Counted from the first letter of the stretch, positions 27,489 through 36,203 are shown. The stretch: 64,000 bases of DNA from Brevibacterium sp. CCUG 69071 (GCF_021023135.1 NZ_PGFV01000003.1:372001-436000), one strand, 5' to 3'. Program-made: numbers and translations. The notes: generated by a model from the letters alone, not told the origin.

Positions 27489-28127
27489 ATGGGCAGGAAG
27501 AAGACCTTCGACGAGCAGGCGGTGATCGACGCAGCCATCGCCGTGTTCAGCGAACACGGCTACGCCGGAACCGACGTCGGACTCGTCTGCGAACGTGCCG
27601 ACATCGGCCGGTCGAGCTTCTACAACACCTTCGACAGCCTCGACGCGGTGTTCCTCCGCGCACTGCGCGACTACACCGCGACCGGGATTCCCGCCCGTGA
27701 GGAGCTGCTGACCAGCTCCCGACCGGCACCCGCGCTCCTCATGCACCGCCTCGGCGCGGAGCTGACCAAGCAGTGCGCGGACGAGAACCGCACGGGCTGC
27801 CTCTCCGCGAACACCGCGGCCGAACTCGGCCGCGAGGTCGATGCGGTCAGCTCGATCCTCGATCCCGACCGCGATTCCTGGGTGGCCGCCTATCGGACGC
27901 TCATCGAACGCGGGCAGGCGGCCGGGCACATCCGGCCGGCCATCGACGCGAACGTCCATGGAGAACTCGTCCAAAGCGTGCTTGCGGGCCTGCGAATCGG
28001 CGCTCGAGTCCTCCCGGCCGAGACGGTGCTCGCCCAGGCCAGAGCCTTCGTCGAAAACCTGTGCACCCCGGCGGGTCGAGCAGCCCTCGACGCTCCCACT
28101 CCGACAGAAAGCAGTCCCCAGTCATGA
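27489..28127 (+). CDS. TetR-family transcriptional regulator
   Basis: The 212-residue regulator has an N-terminal helix-turn-helix (AVIDAAIAVFSEHGYAGTDV then CERADIGRSSFYNTF) and a ligand-binding C-terminal domain with CLSANTAAELG, typical of the TetR_C_16/AcrR-like group controlling efflux. I choose ATG 27489 because TetR proteins usually start a few residues before KKTF; the frame is open six codons further up. Its stop overlaps the MFS start (ATGA), so the two are co-expressed. The palindrome just upstream is its probable operator. Confidence 0.9.
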   Translation: MGRKKTFDEQAVIDAAIAVFSEHGYAGTDVGLVCERADIGRSSFYNTFDSLDAVFLRALRDYTATGIPAREELLTSSRPAPALLMHRLGAELTKQCADENRTGCLSANTAAELGREVDAVSSILDPDRDSWVAAYRTLIERGQAAGHIRPAIDANVHGELVQSVLAGLRIGARVLPAETVLAQARAFVENLCTPAGRAALDAPTPTESSPQS

Positions 28128-29455
28128 CGACCTCATCCACTGAGACGAGCGCAGCGTCCCGGATCCGCGTGCCCGCCCAGGTCTACCTGCTGGCCGCCGT
28201 GATCTTCTGCCTCGGCACCAGCGAATTCATGATCGCCGGCATCCTCGAACCCATCAGCGCCGATCTGGACATCAGCATCCCGCAGGCCGGGCTGCTCATC
28301 ACCGGATTCGCCGTCGGCATGATCGTCGGTGCCCCCGCAATGGCGCTGCTCACCCTCAAGCTTCCGCGGAAGGCCACGATGATCATCACGATCATCGCCT
28401 TCTCCGCCCTGCACATCCTCGCCGCACTCGCCCCGAGCTACTCGCTGCTCATGCTCAGCCGCGTCCTCTCGGCCATCGCCTGCGGAGGGTTCTGGGCGGT
28501 CGCCGCCGTGCACACGACCAGGATCGCCCCGCGCGAGGTGCACGGTCGCGCCCTGGCCGGGCTCGTCGGCGGACTCACGGTGTCGAACCTCGTCGGCGTC
28601 CCGCTGGGCACCTGGGTGGGCACGCAGTACGGGTGGCGCGCGACCTTCTGGGCCGTCGCCGTCGTCACCGCGCTCGCTGCGGTCCTCATCGCCGTGACCA
28701 CCAGGTCGACGAAGGAAGAGCGCGCCGAGGCGGAGCTGCACCTGCCGACCCTGCTCAGGGCCGAGCTCGTGGCCTTCAGAGGCCCGCGGATCTGGTTGGC
28801 CCTGGGCACGACGGCGCTGTTCCAGGCCTCGGTGTTCGCCGCATTCTCCTACTTCTCGCCGCTGCTCACTCAGGTCGCCGGACTCTCCCCGGCTCTGGTC
28901 CCCGGTGTTCTCGCGGCCTTCGGGATCGGCTCGTTCATCGGCGTGGTGGTCGGCGGCAGGCTCGCCGACCGCAGCATCTTCGGCAATATCATCGGCAGCC
29001 TCGCGGCCCTGGCTCTCAGCCTGCTCGCCCTGTGGCTCGTCGCCGACAACGGCTGGGCCACGATCGTCATGATCGTCCTCGTCGGTGCCAGCGGTTTCTC
29101 GATCGCCGGAGCGCTCAATGCCCGCGTCTTCCAGATCGCCACTCAGGCGCCGACCCTCCCGGCGAGCGTCAACACCTCCGCCTTCAACGTCGGCAATGCC
29201 GCGGGGCCCGCACTCGGCGGGGCGGTCATCGCCCTCGGGTGGGGCTTCAGAGCCCCGGTTCTCGTGGCGATCGTTCTCGCCCTGGCCGCCCTGGCGCTCG
29301 TCTGGGTGGCCCTTCGCGTCGAGCGTTCCTGGCACGCGAGCGATGGGCCCGCTCCTGCGGCGCCGTGCCCCGGTGCCGCACAAAGCGCAGCAGAGTCATC
29401 CCGCCGGGAAGAGTCCGCACTTCCTTCCGAATCCACCCGGTGCTGTCGAAGCTAG
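28124..29455 (+). CDS. MFS transporter (DHA1, drug or arabinose-efflux type)
   Basis: The 443-residue transporter has twelve helices and the DHA1 signature at its start (CLGTSEFMIAGILEPISADL), typical of AraJ/YdhP-like exporters. It is translationally coupled to the TetR gene through an ATGA overlap, so it is likely an inducible efflux pump. Its natural end seems to be near VALRVERSW; about 45 more residues of Ala/Pro/Ser-rich sequence follow before the stop. That tail overlaps the antisense 3' end of the next gene over 209 bp, which is unusual. Confidence 0.88.
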   Translation: MTTSSTETSAASRIRVPAQVYLLAAVIFCLGTSEFMIAGILEPISADLDISIPQAGLLITGFAVGMIVGAPAMALLTLKLPRKATMIITIIAFSALHILAALAPSYSLLMLSRVLSAIACGGFWAVAAVHTTRIAPREVHGRALAGLVGGLTVSNLVGVPLGTWVGTQYGWRATFWAVAVVTALAAVLIAVTTRSTKEERAEAELHLPTLLRAELVAFRGPRIWLALGTTALFQASVFAAFSYFSPLLTQVAGLSPALVPGVLAAFGIGSFIGVVVGGRLADRSIFGNIIGSLAALALSLLALWLVADNGWATIVMIVLVGASGFSIAGALNARVFQIATQAPTLPASVNTSAFNVGNAAGPALGGAVIALGWGFRAPVLVAIVLALAALALVWVALRVERSWHASDGPAPAAPCPGAAQSAAESSRREESALPSESTRCCRS

Positions 29456-29963
29456 ATTCGGTTCCCCACAGCGGGACCCCTGCGCCGAGGCTGATGGGAG
29501 CGAGCTTGATGATCAGCTCTTCGATCTCGGACCGCAGGCTCGCGGCCACCGCACCGCCTCCGACGAGCCAGATCCCGAGGCCGGGTTCGGCCTTGAGCTC
29601 ACGGATCCGTCCCACCGGGTCCTCGCCGATGACTTCCACGGCGGAGTCGGGTTTCGCGGTCAGAGAGCTCGAGATGACGAGATGTCGCAGATGCGGGTAG
29701 GCGTCCGAGAGGCCAGCAGCCAATCCGACCTCGAAGGACCGCCGCCCTTCGACCACGCTGTCGAAATGTCTTCCCGATGCTGTCAGCCCCATCGCCTCTC
29801 TTGCCGGACCGGGCAGCGTCTCCGGGTACTCCTCGCGGAGGAAGGAGACATAGTCCTCGGTGATCGGCCACCAGCTGCTCGGGTCGCCTCCATCGGGTCC
29901 GGCGATGAAGCCGTCGAGGGACATCGCGACGAAATAGGTGAGGGTGCGTACTCCCGCCGTCAT
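29247..29963 (-). CDS. RibD C-terminal/DHFR-like reductase
   Basis: The 238-residue protein has a dihydrofolate-reductase-like domain of the RibD_C type in its first 195 residues: YFVAMSLDGFIAGPDGG, then GLGIWLVGGGAVAASL and IKLAPISLGAGVPLW. Stand-alone members are NADPH-dependent reductases of unknown substrate. Family members end near LPGGMTLLRF; here about 40 Arg/Pro-rich residues follow, encoded antisense to the MFS tail and likely neutral read-through. Its ATG overlaps the stop of the upstream VOC gene. Confidence 0.85.
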   Translation of the reverse strand: MTAGVRTLTYFVAMSLDGFIAGPDGGDPSSWWPITEDYVSFLREEYPETLPGPAREAMGLTASGRHFDSVVEGRRSFEVGLAAGLSDAYPHLRHLVISSSLTAKPDSAVEVIGEDPVGRIRELKAEPGLGIWLVGGGAVAASLRSEIEELIIKLAPISLGAGVPLWGTESSFDSTGWIRKEVRTLPGGMTLLRFVRHRGTAPQERAHRSRARNARREGPPRRAPGRPGRERSPREPGL

Positions 29964-30352
29964 CGCTGCCCCTCTCCGTCGTCGCTGGGCGGCTGCCAGA
30001 GTTCGATCCGATTGCCCTCGGGATCCTGGACCCAGCCGAAGCGTCCGACCCCGGCCAGCTCCTGGGTCTCGGGATCCACCTCGGCGCCGGACTCCCGGAC
30101 CTGAGTCAGCATCCTATCGAGATCGGGGACCCGGAAGTTGAGCATGGTCTGCTGCTGTCCGAAGCCTTCGGAACGGGACCCGAAGTAGTCGGTGTCGGCA
30201 TCGAAGGTCGCGATCACCGTGGGACCCTCCGGCTGATTCCACAGGCCGTGTGCACCGAGGTCGATGCCGAGAACGTCCCGGTACCAGGCCAGCATGGACT
30301 CAGGATCCTGCGCTCGTAGGAAGTACCCGCCGATTCCGCTCACTCTCTCCAT
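29960..30352 (-). CDS. VOC-family protein (bleomycin-resistance/dioxygenase fold)
   Basis: The 130-residue VOC protein shows GGYFLRAQDPESMLAWYRDV at the start, TMLNFRVPDLDRML in the middle and GWVQDPEGNRIELWQP at the end, where Glu of IELW is the conserved metal ligand. The family includes glyoxalases, dioxygenases and antibiotic-binding proteins. It forms a two-gene operon with the downstream reductase (4-bp overlap), so both may act on the same small molecule (inference). It is divergent from the dehydrogenase gene. Confidence 0.87.
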   Translation of the reverse strand: MERVSGIGGYFLRAQDPESMLAWYRDVLGIDLGAHGLWNQPEGPTVIATFDADTDYFGSRSEGFGQQQTMLNFRVPDLDRMLTQVRESGAEVDPETQELAGVGRFGWVQDPEGNRIELWQPPSDDGEGQR

Positions 30353-30510
30353 GGACCTACATAAAGCCCGCCAGCGCCTCGAAGTCGCGGCCTCGGCGAC
30401 GGCCGATGTCTCAGCCGACCGCCGAACGTGCCATTATGGACACGCCTGCCAGGAATAGGGACTCCCCTCTACTGTGTTAGATGCAGAGACGATGGACGAA
30501 AGGACGTTCT

Positions 30511-31884
30511 ATGAGCAAGTTTGCAGTGACCAACGCCAACACCGGTGAAGTGGAAGAGGAGTTCGCCTCCGTCCCCAAGGAAGAGATCCCCGGTTACATC
30601 GATCGTGCCCATGAGGCCCACCTTGCGTGGAAGGAGACCCCGCTGCATGAGCGCGCGGCGATCCTGCGGAAGTTCGCCGACCTCGTCGATGCCAACGCCG
30701 AAGAGATGACCGACGTCATCGGTCGTGAGATGGGCAAGATCAAGAAGCAGGGCCTCGGCGAGGTCGACAAGGTCGCTCGCACCGCTCGGTGGATGGCCGA
30801 CAACGCCGCCGCCAACCTGGCCCCCACCCACCTGGCCGCCGCGGGTGCGGCCAGCAGCTACGTCCGCCACCAGCCGTTGGGCGTGCTCCTGGGCATCATG
30901 CCGTGGAACTTCCCCTACAACCAGATCGCGCGCTTCGTGCTGCCCAACCTCATGGTCGGCAACGCGATCATCATGAAGCAGGCCTCGATCTGCCCGAAGT
31001 CGTCCCAGTACTTCGAGGAGCTCCTCGTCGAGGCGGGTCTGCCGGTGGGCGTGTACCAGAACATCTACCTCGATTCCTCCCACGCCGAGGAGGTCCTCAA
31101 GGACTTCCGCGTCAAGGGCTTCTCGCTCACCGGCTCCGAGGGTGCGGGTGCTTCGGTGGCCGCGATCGCCGCGAAGTACTACAAGCGCGCGGTCCTCGAG
31201 CTCGGCGGCAACGACCCCGCCGTCGTCCTCGATTCGAAGGACGTGCCGGCCCTGGCCCAGAAGCTCGTCGGCCTGCGCCTGGCGAACGCCGGTCAGGTCT
31301 GCACCTCGCCCAAGCGCATGATCGTCGTCGATGATCTCTACGACGAATTCCTCGCCGAGGCGGTCAAGGCCGCCGAGGCGACGAAGGTCTCGGACTTCGA
31401 CGACCCCGAGGTCGGCATGGGCCCGGTCTCTTCCGAGGGTGCTCTCAACGAGATCGTCGAGATGATCGACAAGGCCGTGTCCGACGGCGCCACGCTGCAC
31501 ACCGGCGGCAAGAAGCTCGACCGTCCGGGCTGGTTCATGTCCCCGGCCGTGATCTCCGACATCGACCCGAAGTCGGACCTCGGCTGCAACGAGCTCTTCG
31601 GACCCGCCGTCATGGTCTACCGGGCCAAGGACGAAGAGGATGCTCTGCGTCTGGCCAATGACACCGAATACGGCCTGATGAGCTCGGTGTGGACCGATGA
31701 CCTGGAGAAGGGTGAAGCCTTCGCCGAGAAGATCAACGCCGGCATGACGCTGATCAACTCCCACATGGAGTCGGGACCGGAGTACCCGTTCGGCGGCATC
31801 AACCGTTCGGGCTACGGCCGCGAGAACGCCCAGTGGGCGTTCCAGGCGTTCACCAACGAACACCTCATCCGCGTGCACGCCTGA
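30511..31884 (+). CDS. gabD: NAD(P)-dependent succinate-semialdehyde-type dehydrogenase
   Basis: The 457-residue aldehyde dehydrogenase has the catalytic Cys264 in NAGQVCTSPKR, the general-base Glu in VLELGGNDP and the cofactor segment IMPWNFPYNQIARF. The short N-terminus and overall length match the SSADH subgroup that oxidises succinate semialdehyde to succinate in GABA or 4-hydroxybutyrate breakdown. ATG at 30511 is preceded by GAAAGGA; an upstream ATG at 30481 lacks support. It is monocistronic, with a clear terminator after it. Substrate assignment is by family only. Confidence 0.85.
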   Translation: MSKFAVTNANTGEVEEEFASVPKEEIPGYIDRAHEAHLAWKETPLHERAAILRKFADLVDANAEEMTDVIGREMGKIKKQGLGEVDKVARTARWMADNAAANLAPTHLAAAGAASSYVRHQPLGVLLGIMPWNFPYNQIARFVLPNLMVGNAIIMKQASICPKSSQYFEELLVEAGLPVGVYQNIYLDSSHAEEVLKDFRVKGFSLTGSEGAGASVAAIAAKYYKRAVLELGGNDPAVVLDSKDVPALAQKLVGLRLANAGQVCTSPKRMIVVDDLYDEFLAEAVKAAEATKVSDFDDPEVGMGPVSSEGALNEIVEMIDKAVSDGATLHTGGKKLDRPGWFMSPAVISDIDPKSDLGCNELFGPAVMVYRAKDEEDALRLANDTEYGLMSSVWTDDLEKGEAFAEKINAGMTLINSHMESGPEYPFGGINRSGYGRENAQWAFQAFTNEHLIRVHA

Positions 31885-31909
31885 CCTAGTCGGGCACCGA
31901 GCACAGACG

Positions 31910-31952
31910 AAGATCCCGTCGACAGCGTTCACAGCGCTGTCGGCGGGATCTT
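31910..31952. terminator. Terminator after dehydrogenase and tRNA-Ala
   Basis: An 18-bp stem with one G-U pair (31910-31927 with 31935-31952) and a 7-nt loop. It ends in CTTCTTG on the plus strand and serves the gene on the left and possibly the convergent tRNA. Confidence 0.8.
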
Positions 31953-31985
31953 CTTGTGCGAGCTCTGTCTTACGAGCTTTTCGAG

Positions 31986-32058
31986 TGGAGGTAAGGGGAC
32001 TCGAACCCCTAACCCTCTGCTTGCAAAGCAGATGCGCTACCAATTGCGCCATACCCCC
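31986..32058 (-). tRNA. alaT: tRNA-Ala (anticodon UGC), copy 1
   Basis: This is a 73-nt cloverleaf with a seven-pair acceptor stem (GGGGGTA with TACCTCC, one G-U pair), discriminator A, anticodon loop CTTTGCAAG reading UGC, and T-arm GGTTCGAGTCC. CCA is not encoded. It is identical to the copy at 39049-39121. It has its own promoter just upstream. Confidence 0.97.
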
Positions 32059-32070
32059 GGGTACTGGCAG

Positions 32071-32099
32071 ATTTTACTCGGCCGCCGAGACTCCCGCAA
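32071..32099 (-). promoter_or_regulatory. Promoter of tRNA-Ala copy 1
   Basis: On the minus strand: TTGCGG (32099-32094), 17 bp, TAAAAT (32076-32071), then 12 bp to the tRNA 5' end. A good housekeeping-type promoter. Confidence 0.7.
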
Positions 32100-32132
32100 C
32101 GGAACTGTCGAGGACGTAGAAGGGCACTCGGC

Positions 32133-32579
32133 TCAGACGCTCACTTCAGCATAGAGAGCCGAGACCAGAGGTGCGAGTTCCGGGGTCTCCCGCGCCTCGG
32201 CGAGAGTCTCCTCGAGCACTTGGTCATGTGTCGGATGAGCCTCGGCGAGCAGCTTCTCCCCGGTATCGGTCAGCTCGGTGTAGATGCCGCGCCGATCGTC
32301 GTCGCAGAGAACTCGGGTGAGCAGACCACGATCCTCGAGACGGGTGACCAGACGGGTCGTCGCACTCGAGGACAGCGCCGCGGCACGGGCGAGCTGTCGC
32401 ATCCGCATATGCCAGCCGTCTTGCCGGCTGAGCGCGTCGAGAACGGTGAATTCGACCACGGACAGTCCGTGCTCGCGCTGCAGGCAACGCTCGAGCTCGG
32501 TCTCGATGAGACCGTGCAGAGCCGCCAATGTGCGCCAACCGCGGGCTCTGATTTCGACCGCGTCATCCCTGATGCCCAC
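32133..32579 (-). CDS. MarR-family transcriptional regulator
   Basis: The 148-residue winged-helix regulator shows the MarR core: SVVEFTVLDALSRQDGWHMR, QLARAAALSSSATTRLVTRL as the recognition region, and DDRRGIYTELTDTGEKLL as the wing. GTG at 32579 is chosen for AAGGAG 7-8 bp upstream; a longer frame to 32645 runs into the operator region. It is divergent from an MFS exporter and shares with it a 199-bp control region containing an 11-bp inverted repeat, so it probably represses both genes until an inducer binds. Confidence 0.9.
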   Translation of the reverse strand: MGIRDDAVEIRARGWRTLAALHGLIETELERCLQREHGLSVVEFTVLDALSRQDGWHMRMRQLARAAALSSSATTRLVTRLEDRGLLTRVLCDDDRRGIYTELTDTGEKLLAEAHPTHDQVLEETLAEARETPELAPLVSALYAEVSV

Positions 32580-32633
32580 GTGATTCTCCTTCGCTTCCTG
32601 TTCTCTCCAGAATACACCACTTGCGCACATAGT

Positions 32634-32684
32634 CCGCGTGTGCAACTATTTATACCGTTGCGTCTGCAATTAGTGCACACGCGG
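32634..32684. promoter_or_regulatory. Inverted-repeat operator candidate between MarR and MFS genes
   Basis: CCGCGTGTGCA (32634-32644) is repeated exactly in reverse as TGCACACGCGG (32674-32684). The 29-bp AT-rich centre contains another imperfect dyad (TTGCGTCTGCAA). The location suits MarR control of both divergent genes. Confidence 0.55.
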
Positions 32685-32778
32685 CATATTGCGTACGCAC
32701 AGTCACCATTCGCATAGTCATCGTCCGCGCCGCCAAGTCTCCGACGGCATCTGCCTCGCCTGAAAGGTTCGCATCACC

Positions 32779-33993
32779 ATGCCACTCGCACTGCTCGCAC
32801 TCGCCATCGGCGGGTTCGGAATCGGACTCACGGAGTTCGTCATCATGGGTCTGCTGCCCGAGGTGGCCGCCGACTTCGGCGTCACCGAAACCGTCGCCGG
32901 CTACCTCATCTCCGGCTACGCCCTGGCCGTCGCCATCGGCGCCATCCTCGTCACCGTGGCGCTGACCCGCGTCAACCGCAAATTCGCCCTCATCGGACTC
33001 ATGATCCTCTTCATCATCGGCAACGCCCTCTCGGCTCTGGCCCCGAGCTACGAGGCGATGATGCTCGGACGCATCGTCGCGGCACTCTGCCACGGCGCCT
33101 TCTTCGGCATCGGCTCCGTCGTTGCGGCCTCACTCGTCGCACCGAACCGGCAGGCCTCCGCCATCTCGATGATGTTCGCGGGCCTGACCAGCGCCAATGT
33201 GCTCGGAGTGCCGCTCGGTACCTTCCTCGGCCAAGCCGCAGGCTGGCGCTCGACCTTCTGGGCGATCTCCGTCATCGGCATCATCGCCCTCATCGGCATC
33301 GCCGTTCTCATCCCCGCCGCAACGACTCAGGCGAACAGGACCGGGAGCATCCTCGGCGAGTTCCGGATCTTTGCCTCCGGACAGGTCTGGGCCTCCATCG
33401 CCATCACCGTTCTCGGCTACGGTGGCATGTTCGGAGCCTTCACCTATATGGCCTTCACGCTCACCGGGGTCTCCGGCTTCTCCAGCGCGGCCGTGCCCTG
33501 GCTGCTCGTCCTCTTCGGGGTCGGACTGTTCATCGGAAACTTCTTCGGGGGACGTGCCGCGGACAGGAACCTCGGAGCCACCCTGCTCACGCTCTTCATC
33601 GGACTCGCCGTCATCCTCGCCGTATTCTCGCAGGTCGCCGGCAGCCAGGTCGCGACGATCATCGCGCTGTTCCTCATGGGCGGATTCGGCTTCGCAACGG
33701 TGCCGGCGCTGCAGATGCGCATCATGCGCCATTCCGGTGACGCCCAGACGCTGGGGTCCGGTGCCAACATCGCCGCCTTCAACATCGGCAATGCCGTCGG
33801 CGCGTGGATCGGCGGACTGACGATCGCCGCAGGTCTCGGCTATGCCTCGCCGCTGTGGGCCGGGGCACTGGTCACCGTCGGCGGGATCGCGGTTCTGCTC
33901 CTCGCGGGGGTCGCTCGCGGTGGAGAGCTGCGGCGTGCCGGAAGAGAGGCGGCGGAAGTCGAGGAGGGCGACCGAGTCTCCAGTTCGGTCTGA
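32779..33993 (+). CDS. MFS exporter (DHA1 family)
   Basis: The 404-residue, twelve-helix transporter starts almost directly with the first helix (GGFGIGLTEFVIMGLLPEV), the DHA1 motif of AraJ/YdhP/PbuE-type exporters. GRIVAALCHGAFFGIG is the second conserved block and NRKFALIG supplies the motif-A-like loop. A GAAAGG site lies 11-12 bp before ATG 32779. Divergent pairing with a MarR regulator suggests inducible efflux of a drug or metabolite; the substrate is unknown. The last 30 residues are charged and cytoplasmic. Confidence 0.87.
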   Translation: MPLALLALAIGGFGIGLTEFVIMGLLPEVAADFGVTETVAGYLISGYALAVAIGAILVTVALTRVNRKFALIGLMILFIIGNALSALAPSYEAMMLGRIVAALCHGAFFGIGSVVAASLVAPNRQASAISMMFAGLTSANVLGVPLGTFLGQAAGWRSTFWAISVIGIIALIGIAVLIPAATTQANRTGSILGEFRIFASGQVWASIAITVLGYGGMFGAFTYMAFTLTGVSGFSSAAVPWLLVLFGVGLFIGNFFGGRAADRNLGATLLTLFIGLAVILAVFSQVAGSQVATIIALFLMGGFGFATVPALQMRIMRHSGDAQTLGSGANIAAFNIGNAVGAWIGGLTIAAGLGYASPLWAGALVTVGGIAVLLLAGVARGGELRRAGREAAEVEEGDRVSSSV

Positions 33994-34071
33994 TCCCGGC
34001 ACGCTCGTCGCTCGGCACGCCAGACGAGCGGTCGGCCGATGCTCTGACCGTCAGCCGACGCCCTCTGACCG

Positions 34072-34755
34072 TCAGTCGAGCTCAGGTTCGACGCGGATCG
34101 CCTCGGCGGCATCGAGAGCGAGTTCGATGCTCTCCCCGGCGATGTCCACGGCAATCGACGAGGCCGCGGAGCTCACCGAGACCACCCGCAGCTTCGTACC
34201 GATGACGATGCCGCGTTCGTCGAGGTAACGCAGCAGCTCGGGAGAGCGATCGGAGACTCGGACGACCTCGACCTCAACTCCCGAGTCCGAGTCGGCCAGC
34301 GGTCGGCTGGGGAATTCGGCGGTATGTCCCTCGGCATCGGGGATCGGGTCGCCGTGCGGGTCGCGGGCCGGCCTGCCGAGGACGATGTTCATCCGCTCGA
34401 GCACGAGATCCGAGACCGCGTGCTCGAGCCGGTCGGCCTCCACATGGACCTGATCCCAGGTCAGACCGAGCGCCTCGACGAGGTAGGTCTCGACGATGCG
34501 ATGGCGCCTGACGATCTCCACGGCGATCTGCCTGCCCTCGTCGGTGAGCGTGATCTGACCGTAGGGCTCGTAGTCGATGTAGCCGTCACGGGCGAGCTTT
34601 TTCAGGTTCGCCGAGACCGTCGAGGCGGTCACTCCCAGCTGCTCGGCAAGGTCCGTGGTGGCGGGGCGACCGCCCGGCCACTCATAGGCCTTCCAGATCA
34701 GGGTGACGTAGTCCTCGACCATCCGGGTGACGGGAGGGCGCGGCATCGTGCTCAT
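34072..34755 (-). CDS. mntR: DtxR/MntR-family metal-dependent regulator
   Basis: This 227-residue regulator begins with a winged helix (VEDYVTLIWKAYEW, then TDLAEQLGVTASTVSANLKK), continues with the dimerisation and metal-binding domain (RHRIVETYLVEALGLTWDQV, ADRLEHAVSDLVLERM) and ends with an SH3-like FeoA domain. That is the full DtxR/IdeR/MntR layout. Its ATG lies 1 bp after the stop of the exchanger gene, so the two are one transcript under the manganese riboswitch. MntR rather than IdeR is inferred from that context. It may bind the TTAG...CTAA dyad at 36254-36267. Confidence 0.87.
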   Translation of the reverse strand: MSTMPRPPVTRMVEDYVTLIWKAYEWPGGRPATTDLAEQLGVTASTVSANLKKLARDGYIDYEPYGQITLTDEGRQIAVEIVRRHRIVETYLVEALGLTWDQVHVEADRLEHAVSDLVLERMNIVLGRPARDPHGDPIPDAEGHTAEFPSRPLADSDSGVEVEVVRVSDRSPELLRYLDERGIVIGTKLRVVSVSSAASSIAVDIAGESIELALDAAEAIRVEPELD

Positions 34756-34756
34756 T

Positions 34757-36019
34757 CTACGCACGCACCCGTTCGGATGTCTCCGACTCCTCTTCCACCT
34801 CGGCGACGACCTGCTCCGGACGCCGGAACGGAGCACGCAGGGTCGGCACGATATCCCGACGATGGATGATGAGGAAGACGATCGCCAGTCCAGCCTGGAT
34901 CGCCGAGAGCACATAGCGTCCGGTCGTGTCCGTGATGAAGAACTGCAGCCCGAACAGTGCGGCGAGCCCGAGCGCGGGCACCCAGTGGAAGCGCAGGGCC
35001 AGAATGATCGCCACACCGAGGATGGTCTGCGTGGCCGTGAGCGTGAACTCCTCGATCTGCCGACCGTCCAACGGCAGCATGACGTCGCCGCCGCCGAACA
35101 GGTGAGCGACCGGCAGCGAGCCGACGAGCAGACTCCACTGGTTGACCTTCGAGGCGATGAGGGTGCCGATGGCGGCCCCGCCCATCCCACGCAGGGCGAA
35201 CATCGCGGCGATGATGAACTCGGGTGCCTCCGAGGCCAGCGGGGCCAGCCACTGGACGAGGAAGTAGCTGTCGATGCCCAACGCCGACCCGGAGGCCACG
35301 AGCGCCTCGGCGAAGGGTTCGGCGGAGGTGAGGATGATCGCGGCAGAGACGAGGAACATAGCCACCACGGTGATCCGACGGGCCCGGGTGGGCATCTCGA
35401 CGATGAGGGCGGCGGCCCCGACGAATTCCTCGTTCTCGTCACCGGCGGCCGAACCCGCCCGCCACAGGTAGGCGATGAAGATCAGGATGAGTGCGATGCC
35501 GAACCAGACCGGAATGCTCCCGAGCAGCGGGATGGCGAAGGCGATGACGCCGAGGATGACGAGGAACCCGATGTCCATGCGGCTGCCGGATTCCAGACGC
35601 AGCGAGGTCTGCACCGGTGACTTCGTACGCTTGGCGATGCGGCGGGCGACGAGAAGGGCGATGACGACGACGAGCGGCCAGCCGAAGCCGAGCAGAAGCC
35701 GATTCGATCCGGTCATGTTCGCCGCGGCGAAGTGCAGATACTCGGGATCGGACCCCGAGCGGAAGGCGTAGTAGAGGTCCACGGCGTACTCGGGGAGCAC
35801 GGCGATGAGCGCCAACAGGGCGATGGCCAGAGCGCCCGAGATGTCCTTCTGCGCCGCCTCGGCGGCCCAGGCCAGCAGGAACGCGGCGGACACGATCGCG
35901 GCTCCGAAGGCCAGGAGTTCCAGCGGCGGTGCGAGTTCGATGCCGGTGATCCGCAGGATCAGGGCGGGTGATGCGATGACGAGGCACAGAACGATTCGTC
36001 TCACGATTGCTGCAGGCAT
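34757..36019 (-). CDS. CaCA-family cation exchanger, probable manganese exporter
   Basis: The 420-residue protein has ten or more helices and two alpha-repeats of the Ca2+/cation antiporter family: AVLPEYAVDLYYAFRSG with NMTGSNRLLLG, and SEAPEFIIAAMFALRG with IASKVNQWSLLVG. The paired acidic-Pro-Glu motifs bind the transported cation. A yybP-ykoY Mn2+ riboswitch lies in its leader and an MntR-type regulator is co-transcribed, so manganese efflux is the best guess; calcium cannot be excluded. GGAG lies 5 bp before ATG 36019. A charged cytoplasmic tail of about 30 residues ends the protein. Confidence 0.85.
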   Translation of the reverse strand: MPAAIVRRIVLCLVIASPALILRITGIELAPPLELLAFGAAIVSAAFLLAWAAEAAQKDISGALAIALLALIAVLPEYAVDLYYAFRSGSDPEYLHFAAANMTGSNRLLLGFGWPLVVVIALLVARRIAKRTKSPVQTSLRLESGSRMDIGFLVILGVIAFAIPLLGSIPVWFGIALILIFIAYLWRAGSAAGDENEEFVGAAALIVEMPTRARRITVVAMFLVSAAIILTSAEPFAEALVASGSALGIDSYFLVQWLAPLASEAPEFIIAAMFALRGMGGAAIGTLIASKVNQWSLLVGSLPVAHLFGGGDVMLPLDGRQIEEFTLTATQTILGVAIILALRFHWVPALGLAALFGLQFFITDTTGRYVLSAIQAGLAIVFLIIHRRDIVPTLRAPFRRPEQVVAEVEEESETSERVRA

Positions 36020-36074
36020 TCAGTCTCCAGGGACGTGCCGCATCCCGGGGAAGACCTCGGACACGACAAGCGGC

Positions 36075-36203
36075 CGAAGGTCTCGTTCGCCTGCCGGTGG
36101 CAGGTGCGTCGCCGGGCGGATCATCGTGATCGCCAGTATGTCGACGAAGCGCGTCCCACTCATTCGCTCTCAAGAATGCGCGGGGCGGAACTACTCCCCT
36201 TCG
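36075..36203 (-). ncRNA. yybP-ykoY manganese riboswitch
   Basis: The minus-strand leader of the exchanger contains the conserved blocks of this aptamer in order: GGGGAGUA (36199-36192) after the 5' P1 strand CGAAGG, the metal loop GACAUACUGGCG (36142-36131), a hairpin AUCA-CGA-UGAU, a CUGCC-ACC-GGCAG hairpin, and the closing GAGACCUU (36084-36077) within the 3' P1 strand CCUUCG. P1 pairs perfectly. Downstream, CCGAGGUCU (36060-36052) can pair with AGACCUUCGG at the aptamer's 3' end, giving a switch stem that excludes P1. Gene context (metal exchanger plus MntR) agrees. Confidence 0.85.

Noticed and set aside
34042..34075. Direct repeat CTCTGACCGTCAG (two copies, 21 bp apart) at the 3' end of the mntR gene
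   Set aside because: Only two copies, overlapping a stop codon; too little to call a site.
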